A stretch of DNA of 64,000 nucleotides from Liolophura sinensis (taxonomy: Eukaryota; Mollusca; Polyplacophora; Chitonida; Chitonidae): contig NC_088304.1 in NCBI RefSeq assembly GCF_032854445.1, positions 5,022,001-5,086,000 of the forward strand. The letters run 5' to 3'. Positions 12,265 to 22,786 of this stretch are shown here, piece after piece. The notes beneath the pieces are model-generated. The model made no database searches. It had not been told where the DNA came from and was given only the letters and a program-made list of their open reading frames with translations. The position numbers were made by a program, and so were the translations under genes. Each line of letters begins with the position of its first letter. The stretch's first letter is position 1.

Positions 12265-12995
12265 TGTTAGTATTTGGAAGTATCAGTGTCCTAACATTTG
12301 GAAGTATCAGTGTCCTAGCATTTGGAAGTATCAGTGTCCTAGCATTTGGAAGTATCAGTGTCCTAACATTTGGAAGTATCAGTGTCCTAGCATTTGGAAG
12401 TATCAGTGTCCTAGCATTTGGAAGTATCAGTGTCCTAACATTTGGAAGTATCAGTGTCCTAACATTTGGAAGTATCAGTGTCCTAGCATTTGGAAGTATC
12501 AGTGTCCTAACATTTGGAAGTATCAGTGTCCTAACATTTGGAAGTATCAGTGTCCTAACATTTGGAAGTATCAGTGTCCTAACATTTGGAAGTATCAGTG
12601 TCATGGAATTTGGAAGTATTAGTGTCATGCAACTTGGAAGTATCAGTGTCATGGAATTTGGAAGTATTAGTGTCATGGAATTCGGAAGTATCAGTGTCAT
12701 GGAATTCGGAAGTATCAGTGTCATGGAATTTGGAAGTATCAGTATCATGGAATTTGGAAGTATCAGTATCATGGAATTTGGAAGTATCAATGTCCTGGAA
12801 TTCGGAAGTATCAGTGTCATGGAATTCGGATGTATCTGTGCCGTGGAATTTGGAAGTATCAGTATCATGGAATTTGGAAGTATCAGTGTCCTGGAATTCG
12901 GAAGTATCAGTGTCATGGAATTCGGATGTATCTGTGCCGTGGAATTTGGAAGTATCAGTATCATGGAATTTGGAAGTATCAATGTCATGGAGTTT
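12265..12995 (+). repeat. 24-bp minisatellite downstream of the phosphatase stop
   Basis: About 30 units contain TTTGGAAGTATCAGTGTC. Two sub-families are separated in space: the first half ends CTAACA/CTAGCA, the second ATGGAA. Because 24 is a multiple of 3 and units rarely make stops, frames on both strands stay open (12108-13085 forward, 12254-12988 reverse). If the AATAAA at 13111 ends the mRNA, the array would lie in the 3' UTR. Confidence 0.95.
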
Positions 12996-13110
12996 AAGGG
13001 ATTAACTGTAATAAATCCATTTGTTAAAATTTCTGGTATTAACCTAAGACAGATATATATACCATCAAGGGAGGCAATTCCTTGAAAAGGGAAGTAACCT
13101 ATGTATTACG

Positions 13111-13116
13111 AATAAA
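13111..13116 (+). terminator. Possible polyadenylation signal of the phosphatase gene
   Basis: AATAAA about 1.6 kb after the stop codon is the first clear canonical hexamer found on this strand. A signal variant nearer the stop is equally possible. Confidence 0.3.
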
Positions 13117-14344
13117 AGGAGGTGCTTTCAGTGAAGATCATGAACAAGTTTATTCACATTGCTGTTGTAAGTACATGTATTGCCAGTATTAGTCATCCAA
13201 GTGTACATAGTTAATCTAAGTAGAGTAGAAAGAACAAGTTGACTGCATTGCATATAAAGTTTCCATTTTTCAGGTGGCACATTTTGCTTGACTTGCTTGA
13301 ATTCTTTCACCCACATTTTAGGGCCACCTAAGGGTGCGGTTTGATTCATTTTTTAACAAGAAAAAATAACTGTTGCCATAAAAAGTTTCATAATTTTAAG
13401 ATCCTGTGAAATAAAATATTTTTGCCTTTTTTTTTTTTTAGGTTTTTGTTGTAACATTTACAGTTACCCTCTAGGAAGTTTTTAAATAGTAAGAGGCTGT
13501 GTTATTGTGTTCATCAGGTGAGGTGATACTGTATATATCATATGTTGATTTGTTATCTGTAACTTTTGATCCATTCACCAAACCAAGCTCATCATGATGT
13601 GTTTCAAATTGAATTACAAACTGATATCACTATTTTTGATGTTCTATCATCATAGTTTTACAATTCTTCACATTTTAAGCGGAAATGAGTACTAATGAAC
13701 ACTTTTAATGTATTATCACCCAACCATGATAACGACCATGGTTTGTTGTCATGGTAACAACCATGGTAACAGACCAAGGTAACAATGATGTAGCAGTTTG
13801 TTGAAGCTTGTAAATAGCTATTGTGTGGAACAAATACACTCACTGAACTGGTGAAGCACAAACTACTGGGTAGAGACTGAGCATAGCTGGAGTGATAGTG
13901 TTGTATTGTAGACAGTGTATATGTAAAATGGGATTTCTGGGTCTAATATAAATTAAGGTTTCTTGCAAATGTCAATTATCAAATGTTAACTCCCTTTTTT
14001 TCATTTATCGGCGCATGCAGAAATAATGTCTTTTTTGTTACTTTTCCACCTTTCTACCTCCATGTGTTTATCAAGCTTTGCGTGCAATCTGTATATGGAA
14101 TTTGATGGGATATATGGTAACAAAATGTTATTCTGTGCACAGTAAATAGCATTGAAAGTAATATAGCCCATATTTTGCCTAGTTTAGCCAATTATTGATA
14201 TGTCAGTTTTTCAAAAGTAAATGGAGAGTGCTCTTGGGAGATAATATAAACATTTTATATGGGAAAGAATACCAGTCGCATGCCCAGGGTCTGTGGTTTA
14301 CTGAAATCATGTTAGTGGTCAGATATGTTCAATTACCCTCCCCC
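13117..14344. other. Non-coding stretch with a palindromic ATGG cluster
   Basis: No gene is visible in this AT-rich sequence. Its one notable element is a cluster of inverted CCATGG-type motifs at 13725-13785, described separately. Confidence 0.6.
13747..13760. promoter_or_regulatory. X-box-like (RFX) palindrome
   Basis: GTTGTCATGGTAAC fits the RFX-factor X-box form (GTTGCCATGGCAAC type) with one or two changes. Related half-sites lie on either side (ACCATGATAAC, CCATGGTAAC). No gene start is visible close by, so function is unproven. Confidence 0.35.
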
Positions 14345-15145
14345 CCACCCAAAAAAAAGATGTCATGTTGCCCCAAAATGTGTCATGTTACCCCCAAAAT
14401 ATGTTTCATGCTGCCCCCCCAAAACCTGTGTGATGGTGCCCCCAAAACCTGTGTGATGTTTGCCCCCAAAACATGTCATGTTATCCCCAGTTTATCCCCA
14501 AAAGATGCTTCATGTTGCCCCCCAAAAGATGCTTCATGTTGCCCCCAAGAGACATTTTATGTTGCCCCCAAAAGATCCTTCATGTGGCCCCCTGTAGAGG
14601 TTTCATGTTGCCACCTAAAAGATACTTCATGTGGCCCCTCCAAGATGTTTCATGTTACCCCCAAAAGATGCTGAATGTTGCCTCTCTTCATGCAGCCCCA
14701 AGAAGCTTCATCTTGGCTTAAGAAGCTTCACCTTGCCCCCAAGAAGCTTCACCTCCCCCCTCCAGAAACTTCACCTTTGCCTCCCTCCAAGAAGCTTCAT
14801 CTTGCCCCCAAGAAGCGTCATCTTGCCCCCCAGAAGCTTCACCTTGCCCCCAAGAAGCTTCACCTCCCCCCCCCCAGAAACTTCACCTTTGCCCCCCCCC
14901 CCCCCCCCCGAAGATTCATGTTGCTACTCTGCCAAGAACCTCCATTTTAACCCCAAGAAGCTTATGTTTTCCCCCCCCCCCCAGAGAAACTTTATTTTGA
15001 CCCTCTCTCCTCCTGCCCAAGCAGTTTCATTTTGTTTCTCCCTCCAAAACACTACGGTACCCCAATATCTGAATAAGCTTCATTCTGCTACCCCCACCAC
15101 CACACTGCCCCACCTCTTCCTAAGAGAAGCTTCGTTTTGCCACCC
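14345..15145 (+). repeat. C-rich degenerate minisatellite
   Basis: The first half holds units like GCCCCCAAAAGATGCTTCAT. These shift to GCCCCCAAGAAGCTTCACCT in the second half, with runs of up to about 18 C. Strong strand asymmetry gives several proline-rich artefact open frames. Confidence 0.9.
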
Positions 15146-16985
15146 AATAAAAGTTTGACGTTTACAGTACTTTGTAGCCAGTATTTTGCCGTCATTGTTA
15201 AGGTTCTGACATATTGTTAACACTGTATAAAAGTAGTTTTATTTTCTTGCATTCTGACAACTTCAATAAAAAAGAGTAAGTAATGGATGAAGATTTCAGT
15301 CTAATCAAGGTTATACAAATTCTTCAGTTTTTGTCAGTAAAAATTCTTAATAATCATTGTTGTTAAACAAAAAATATCAGGCTACAGGCCAGAAAGTGTT
15401 TTTGGATGTAGCTCAATATAATCACAAATTATTTCGAAATAGATGATAAAGTACTGTATGGCTCGTATGCATTCATACAAAGGTTGTGACTAGATGTTAT
15501 AGTACATATGTACCCTAACTGGAAACCTCAACAAATACTGTACCAGTGGTGCTAAACCACAATTTCTGTCTGTTTCTGTATGTACAGGCACTAGCTGTGT
15601 AAAATCTTTGTGTTACCTGTGTATAAGGAATGAGTTTCCTTTTATACTTACGTGATCATGTCAGATTGTGCTTTTTATCCACCTTACTCTCTTGATCCTG
15701 TTCCGTAATGCCAATTTTTACATCCTCGAAACTTTGAAATCTGCAGCTGAACAGTTGTTTGTGGGTCATAAGGAGTTTAAATTACAGATACCCTATATGA
15801 AAAAATGTACACACTTAAAAATTTGTGAATTTGAGACTATTAGCTGATCATTGTTCTGAATTTTGATATGTGGACTTGAAAGGAAAGAACACAGCATCAG
15901 TTCTGATTGGCTGGACTGAGAGATTGACAAGTCCGTGCTGTGCCTAGCCTAAGCTGAATTCTAGAGGTGGCAGATTTATTCAAGCTTGATCAGGGCTGTA
16001 GTATATAACCCAGAAAACCCTATCTCCATTGTCAGCCAATCAGGGTTCATTGTGTATTGCCTTTAGCTTCTGCAGAAAACATTGAAAACTACCTGTATTT
16101 TTTAAATGTTTGAATTCAAATGAGGGCTTCACAGATCATTTTGGTGTCTGCAGTGACACAAGCATCTATTTTTTCATACCAAGCTCCATGTTTTATTTTG
16201 AAGTAGCTCCGATACTTGCCAGAAGTACATGTATTTCCAAAGGTGAAAATGAAAAATTGCTTTACATCACTGGCATCTATTTTATTTAATGTAACCAAAA
16301 AAATCTACTGTTAGTTTTAAATATAGCTTTGATCAGAATTTCCACTAATGCTAACCTCTTACTTTTATTTCCTTTGGCTTTGAAAAATTACTATAGTAAA
16401 CTGACGCCCAACTCTCTAGCCTGCTTTGTACAAGTGGTCCAAAAGTTTGACACATCAGTACTCATCACTTACTGTTTTGAAGTTTATGGTTGACCTAAAG
16501 TTAGGTGTGGGCTATAGTTACTCATTTTTTCATGATTCTAAGAGCTCTAGTGATATTAGAAAAGGTAATTTGAGATTTGTTTGGTATGTAGGAACATAGC
16601 GTACTTGAAAAAAAAGCTTTAGCACCAAATACAATATTGTGTGACTTTTATCTGGCTTTAAAAATGCATTTTTAAAGGCCGTTTTTAGGGCAAATATGGC
16701 ATTTTTTTTGGAGATGAGGTTGTCTGTGTAAAACGTTTTTATAGAGCTATTCACACTTACGTTAGAAAGGTTTGAATTTGTGATATACATGCACGTTCAA
16801 TATATGTTCAACAGGAGATTGGTGTACATGTAACTGCGTCCACAGTTAGAACAACCGCTGAAAACACAGGCAATTGAAACAGAAAATAAGAAGAAAATTG
16901 GCTGTTTTTCTTGTGCAAGTTGTTAAATGATTGTGATATTGCTGAACAAAATTGCGATAAAATGCAGAGATCACTGAAGCTATGC
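15146..16985. other. Non-coding stretch, nothing recognised
   Basis: AT-rich sequence with stops in all frames, no splice-bounded coding segment and no dispersed repeat that I recognise. Confidence 0.6.
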
Positions 16986-16989
16986 TTAA

Positions 16990-17098
16990 GTATTTTATTA
17001 CACTTTGCACCTGTGAATTTTATTACATTTTGTACCTGTGAATTTTATTACACTTTGCACCTGTGAATTTTATCACACTTTGCACCTGTGAATTTTAT
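16990..17098 (+). repeat. 25-bp tandem repeat
   Basis: Four copies of a unit containing CACTTTGCACCTGTGAATTT. Confidence 0.9.
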
Positions 17099-17821
17099 GC
17101 ATGGATGATAGTGATTGTAAACAAACATGTCCATTGTAAAACTTCATCTTGTATTATAACTGTTCAAACATTCCAAAATGTCATTTTCATTGGTCATGTA
17201 CCAGTGTCACCTACGGATTCCATAGTATTAGCCTGACAGTTTCATGAAGATCCTTAAGTGTTAAGTATAACCTTTACCTGTTGGTACACCTTATATCTCT
17301 ACAACGTAGGCTGTGTTAAGGGCATACTTGGCTAAGTGGACTTCATAACACTGGGGCTAGTACGTTCTTGTAAGGAGCTCAACATGTATACGTCACCCAC
17401 CTTTCAGTATTGTAGAAAATTTTAAGTTCACCTTACACTATGAGCAATACATTAACTGTGGCGGTTGAAAATTTTCAGTTTATACAGACAGAAAATTTCC
17501 TCAGTTATTGAACAAAGGTTTGTAAATATCCTGGGGCCACTTTCACAAAACTTTGTAAGTCAGGTTTTGCAGGACTTTTTGTTTTTGTAAATGAGGTCTA
17601 GGTTATAGTGCCATAAGGTGATGAGAAAAATTACGGGAAATTGATGTACAAAGTTTTGTGAAAGTGGTCCCTGAACACTGATATTTTCTCTACCCATGAA
17701 AAAGGACTAGCCACATATATGTAGTATTACACATACAACTGGCGGGTTTTTAGTGCATTTTAAAGCACCTGACTTCATTTACATAGCCTGCTACTGACAT
17801 ACTCTGCAACAAGACACAGTA

Positions 17822-17900
17822 TATGTACACACACCTAGTGACTCCTCATCACATGACTGAAAAATTGTTCAGTACAATGTTAAACCCTGAGCATACATAC
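17822..17900 (+). repeat. Tail fragment of dispersed repeat family 2
   Basis: ATGACTGAAAAATTGTT followed by GTTAAACCC and a CATA-type microsatellite matches the 3' tail of the copy at 22008-22290. Confidence 0.7.
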
Positions 17901-19890
17901 ATACATATGCGTTAAAGTGGTATTGTTTTGTAGATATATTCTTGCCCATTGTAATCAGCGTTATGTAAATTTTCAAACTCAAATGTTAGTTTTCTGTGTT
18001 TTTATACAATGATGTTAATAACAGCAATTAGTAATGCCAGTGTAGATATTTCTGTTGATTACAATTATGTATCCATTCAGACTTTCCATGTTGCTTTTTA
18101 CCGTTTGTTTTCCGTGTGATATATTCTTTGATGATGTACGTGTGTATTGTAATGATAGCGCCATTTATTCTACCCAATCACTGGTCATTCTTTATGATCT
18201 TGGCAACATATATCTATCTACCCATTTAATCACAGGTTTATGGGTTAGCAAAAAACCCCCAAAAACACTGAACCAAGCTTTTTGTGTTCACATTATCCAC
18301 CATTACTCGTACTTTTCATTAACATTCTGAAAGTCACAAATTTGATTTTCAAACATTTTAAAAAATCTGAAGCAATTTCACAATTCACAGCATTGTCAGT
18401 TTTCAAATAAGGTCACAAAATCTGCCGCATTTTCACCATTCTCAAAGTCTACAGACTATAACATAATTCCTAAAGCCAGCCGAATATTCACCGAATAGAT
18501 GGTGTATTAGATCTTTTTTGTGTACAGTATTTGAGAAATCTCTTCATAGAAATTTGTCTAAATGTTTCCATTGCCCTATCATTAAACTTAACTCATTATC
18601 CTTCCTTATTAACTTAACCTTTTGCACATTACATGTCATAACAATCATGTTTTACTTCTCAACACAATATTACACAATTATGATTTCTGGATTTTTTTCT
18701 TTATTTCGAGTATGTGTGGGGAAAAATACCACCAAACTGTGTCCAGTGACATACAGATTGTATTTTTGTGACTGACTTTTAATTCTCTACAACTGTGTAC
18801 TGCCTACAGAAACACTCATTTATACAATTACTAGATGATTATAAAATGAACAATGTTTTATTTTTGTTTTATTGGGAATGATTCATGCTTTCACTGCTAC
18901 AGAACTCTGCCATGTACAATGAGAAACAATATTGAAAGTTTGGTCTGAGAAATGGCCATTTAAATGTCCTATTTTCACATGTCTTGGTGAAAAGGCAATA
19001 TGGCTACATGTCCTGCATGTACCATATATTTAATTTGAACAAAATGGCTGAGTTCTTCACAGATTTTTTTTCTTGAACCATAAGGGGAAGAACAGTACAT
19101 ATACTTCTCTTCCATATTTTATGATTATTGTTATTATTACTAAAATGATATCACTTTGTTGTTTTGTCTATTTTTTGTATCCTAGTAGCAGAAGAAACTA
19201 AAGTGTATGTGGTTCTTTGTTTCTCATTTCCATCATTTCTCAGTTCCGTGTTTTGTGGTTAAAATTGAAGTTATATTACTTTTCAATCATGCTGCAATGA
19301 TTGTGTTGTCATTGTCCAGTAGAATTCTTCCATTAGAAGTTTATTTTAAAGAAGTGGAATGTGTCTACCAAAAGAACGATTTGTTTTGAATAATCTCTAT
19401 TGAAACATTTGATCTTTTCCCTCCGATGTGTGTAAGTTCTAATCTTCTATATATATATATGGATTGACTTATGATAGAATATATATGGTTGAATGAAAGT
19501 CATTTGTTTCAAAATGTTCATTGACCTCTATAAGAATAGACAACACCAGACTTCAAGTGTATATAAGAAACGACGAAGTATATCACCTAAAGGTTAAAAA
19601 AGATAATTTTTTTTTTGTCTTTGTGATGTTACATAACTGAGATTTGCCAGTTCAAAGTAAGCAGAGTCATGCACATTTAGAAAATGGAGAACGCAGCCTA
19701 TTATTCTATTAACCGAAAACGCATCTGTTTCAGTTTACATCATCCCAAACCCCTGTTGGCCTTTTAACCAAAGTTAGTAACTGGACATAATTTGTCCCTC
19801 TTGCTTTATCATGACGTCATCCTGTGATGTTGTGAGAATTCCAGACTAAAAATTGATTTATGGATTTATTGTGTTACTAAGCACTCATTA
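17901..19890. other. Non-coding AT-rich stretch, nothing recognised
   Basis: Only short open frames occur, none with recognisable motifs or plausible splice context. Confidence 0.6.
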
Positions 19891-19891
19891 A

Positions 19892-20010
19892 AAACGACTG
19901 TCTATCACAGGTAACAAAATGGAACGACTGTCTAGTACAGGTAACAAAATGGAATGACTGTCTATCACAGGTAACAAAATGGAACGACTGTCTATCACGG
20001 GTAACAAAAT
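19892..20010 (+). repeat. 30-bp tandem repeat next to the foldback element
   Basis: Four copies contain GGTAACAAAATGGAACGACT. The last copy merges with the left arm of the foldback element starting at 20002. Confidence 0.9.
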
Positions 20011-20159
20011 TGAACATGTAAACTTTTGTGTACTATAGATGTACATAACAGTGAGTCTCACTGATATACATTTTTGTTTGTTATGTGGTACGCATTTTTG
20101 TTTAAGTACACAAGTTGCCTATCTCTAGTATACAAAAGTTTACATGTTCAATTTTGTTA
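20002..20159. mobile_element. Foldback/MITE-like element with 38-39-bp inverted arms
   Basis: The left arm (20002-20040) and right arm (20121-20159) are reverse complements with two or three mismatches, both beginning TAACAAAATTGAACATG. The 80-bp centre has a second, shorter inverted pair (GTACATAACA / TGTTATGTGGTAC). No transposase is present and no clear target duplication was found. Confidence 0.75.
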
Positions 20160-20638
20160 GTTATGTGTACTTGAACTACAGTCGCCATAGAGCACGTCAG
20201 GAAATAGAAAATTGCTGTTGCTGTATGTGTCTCTTTCCACCCCTCTTCCTGAATAACCCAGGATTTATTTTTCCTTTAACCATCAGAACCACACTTTTCA
20301 TGGTTAAAGAGCTGGCTCCCTGCAATGATCAGGCCCCTCGCCAATATCGTCACGTGTTCAAATCCCACTCACACTGTTTTGACTGTGGGAATTTGTGGAT
20401 TCCTCGTCTCGTTGACTGTTCGTTGTGTTTGTTTTGTAACAATAAGTGGTGAACGATGTTCGTGCGCTAAAAAAATCTTTTGAATTGAACAGAAAGTCTG
20501 TTGTTTGAGTGACGCTAGAATGTATTCTCGCATTGCAGCAGAATATTCTGTTATTAAAGCATGCATATCCTTTTATTTCAACATAAAAGTTGTTCTATAG
20601 TCTAACAGGATACTGTGTTAAATGTTACACTGTATTTG
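20160..20638. other. Non-coding stretch, nothing recognised
   Basis: A 102-codon cysteine-rich open frame (20144-20452) spans the edge of the foldback arm and has no family motif. Confidence 0.5.
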
Positions 20639-20639
20639 T

Positions 20640-20836
20640 TTATTTTTTTATTTGATTGGTGTTTTATGCCGTATTCAAGAATATTTCACTTATATGACAG
20701 CGGCCAGCATTATGGTGGGAGGAAACTGGACAGTGCCCGGGGGTAACCCATGACCATCCGCCGGGGAGGAAACCAGCATATGAGCTGGACTTGAACTCAC
20801 AGCGATCGCGTTGGTGGGAGGCTCCTGGGTCATTAC
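20640..20836 (-). mobile_element. tRNA-derived SINE, internally deleted copy
   Basis: The reversed AATAAA tail, body and part of the tRNA-like head (GTGAGTTCAAGTCCAGCTC) are present. A segment around the GGTCTGCCAGCAACC region is missing. Confidence 0.85.
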
Positions 20837-22007
20837 TCCACTGTATTATGTGTTTATAATAGCAATACATTCTAGCATGTAATGAACTGAAATGAAAATG
20901 CAATTTATGAGGCTTCACTGGCCAAGAATTACTCAAAAAGCTTTGTTGTCATGACATTAACATACAATCACATTAAAACAATGCAAAACCATGTTCAGTG
21001 AAACTGGAAATATTAATTCGATATTGACTATGATAAATGAATTACTGATATCAATAATTCCCTATCACTCATCGATATCGATAAAAGATTTATCAAGATT
21101 GATAATTTATTTTTATCGATATTGATAAATGAATTTTCAGACATATCATTCATTCATTCATTCCCATTAAATGTTAATTTGGCCTCTCATATATTTATTG
21201 TGTTCCACATTTGGTAACGCTAAGACAGCAATATACAAGACACGAACGTTTGCAGTGAGAACATAGTTACAAATCATGTTACTAATGAAACAAAGGAAAT
21301 ATTTTGTGTTGAAGAACAAATGAGTATAGAGGTTACCCCAGCGCCATTCACGTAATTGAGTAACAAGACTTATCACCGAATTTAATAGTTTAAAGGCATT
21401 GATTGGATAAAACTGTCACAGACAATATGATTAGGTTGCTGTAAATTTACGTATGGTTGGTATGTAACTAATTTACCAAAATTTTGCCTGTTTGCACTGT
21501 AGCCACTACTGCACGTCAAAACGCACTGGTTCAGAACATCTTTTTCTAATGTGTGGTGCTTGGGGACTCCTGATTATCGCGTTTCTATGGGCACGTTTGC
21601 TCAGAAAAAGAACCTTAAACATGATTTCACCTAGATTTCCTGTGGCATAAATGGACTATAGCCAGTACAGAACTATAAACGTACTGGTTCAGCATATCTT
21701 TTTGTCCCAGTGAGTAATGTTTGGGTGCCTATTGGCCCGTGAAGAGCGATGATAATTTACTTGTGAATGACTCAAAGGAAACTATGAAGAACTTTGAAGT
21801 TATATGGCAACGGAGAAGGAGTGGTGTATTGGTACCTACCGGCCCCTGAAAACACCCTTATAATCTATCTATAAATGACCGATTGACTCGGAGTAGATAT
21901 AGAGGAGAGTCCATCATAGTTGATTAAGAGAAAAGGACATCAGAAATCGAGAATAAGAAATAAGTAAGTAACTTCAATTATATCCACCATTAGTGGCCAG
22001 AATTCAG
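20837..22007. other. Intergenic stretch with AT-rich palindromes and a diverged duplication
   Basis: 21020-21140 is rich in TATCGATA-type palindromes. At 21500-21900 a diverged segment recurs (CACTGGTTCAGAACATCTTT and TACTGGTTCAGCATATCTTT, about 170 bp apart). No coding region was recognised. Confidence 0.5.
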
Positions 22008-22290
22008 TTGTAACTTCCTCGCTTGGCGTTCAGCATGAAGGGGATAGTGCAACAACTGGTTTGCCCCGTATCAGTATAATGGCTCGGGCGGGGCGGCTTA
22101 CTTGCCTTCGGTAAGTCGTCTCAGTGAAGCAGCACTAAATAAAAGAGCGGTGGAATTCCGTCCTGCAACAAGGAGGCACATTACACGTACATGCACCCTA
22201 AGGATTCCTTCGTCGTCATATGACTGAAAAATTGTTGAGTACGACGTTAAACCCCAAACACTCACTCACTCACTCATTTCACTCATCTTG
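22008..22290 (+). repeat. Dispersed repeat family 2, long copy
   Basis: The segment from CTTGGCGTTCAGCATGAAGG to a GACTGAAAAATTGTTGAGTA tail plus (CACT)n matches 27236-27445 in reverse. The tail style resembles non-autonomous elements common in molluscs. No polymerase III boxes were identified. Confidence 0.75.
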
Positions 22291-22575
22291 TTTTAAGAAA
22301 GGAAAGTAACTTCTGCATCAAATTATCTTTGATCTGTTTTATCAAATAAAACATGACAAAAAAAAACCCTCTCACGTGTAGTCAATAAGAATGATACGGG
22401 ATACTGTGCATCACATACGACATTCGCTGTACGTACTCAACCAAATCCTAACGTGTAAGTGGACATGTCTTTAACAGTTCGTGTTTATGTAATCCAATTC
22501 ACAGCTTTGTCGGGGTAACGTGTTTCTCTCAAGTCCGTCTTATCGCAAGGCTGCCAGAGGCTGCATTCAAACGAA
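22291..22575. other. Upstream region of the TLR pseudogene
   Basis: Non-coding; holds an A-run and ends at the TATA box. Confidence 0.5.
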
Positions 22576-22583
22576 TATAAAAA
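22576..22583 (+). promoter_or_regulatory. TATA box upstream of the TLR pseudogene
   Basis: TATAAAAA stands alone in GC-balanced sequence about 210 bp before the TLR reading frame. It is followed by a short inverted repeat (AGACTACGGAGTCT). Transcription would start near 22606. It looks like the preserved core promoter of the decayed receptor. Confidence 0.5.
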
Positions 22584-22786
22584 GACTACGGAGTCTTTGG
22601 AGTTGTGAGTAGAACCAGTGCACGGATGACAGTGTGATGATTGGCAGATACTCAGCACCCGTATAACCTGTAAAGCTATACAAAAATCTTGCAGAGGTGA
22701 TTTACATATGCACGTATGATGGAAACTGGTAATGTCCCAAAATCAATAGTTGCAGAGGTTAGTAGTCGCCAAATATTTACAAAGCT

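Noticed and set aside
12108..13085. 325-codon forward open frame and 244-codon reverse frame with 8-residue repeats
   Set aside because: Produced by a 24-bp tandem array with no start context, splice support or known domain; both strands are open equally.
14195..15158. Proline/cysteine-rich forward open frames
   Set aside because: C-rich degenerate minisatellite; no stable frame and no conserved motif.
20144..20452. 102-codon Cys-rich open frame
   Set aside because: Begins inside the foldback arm; cysteine spacing fits no domain I know.
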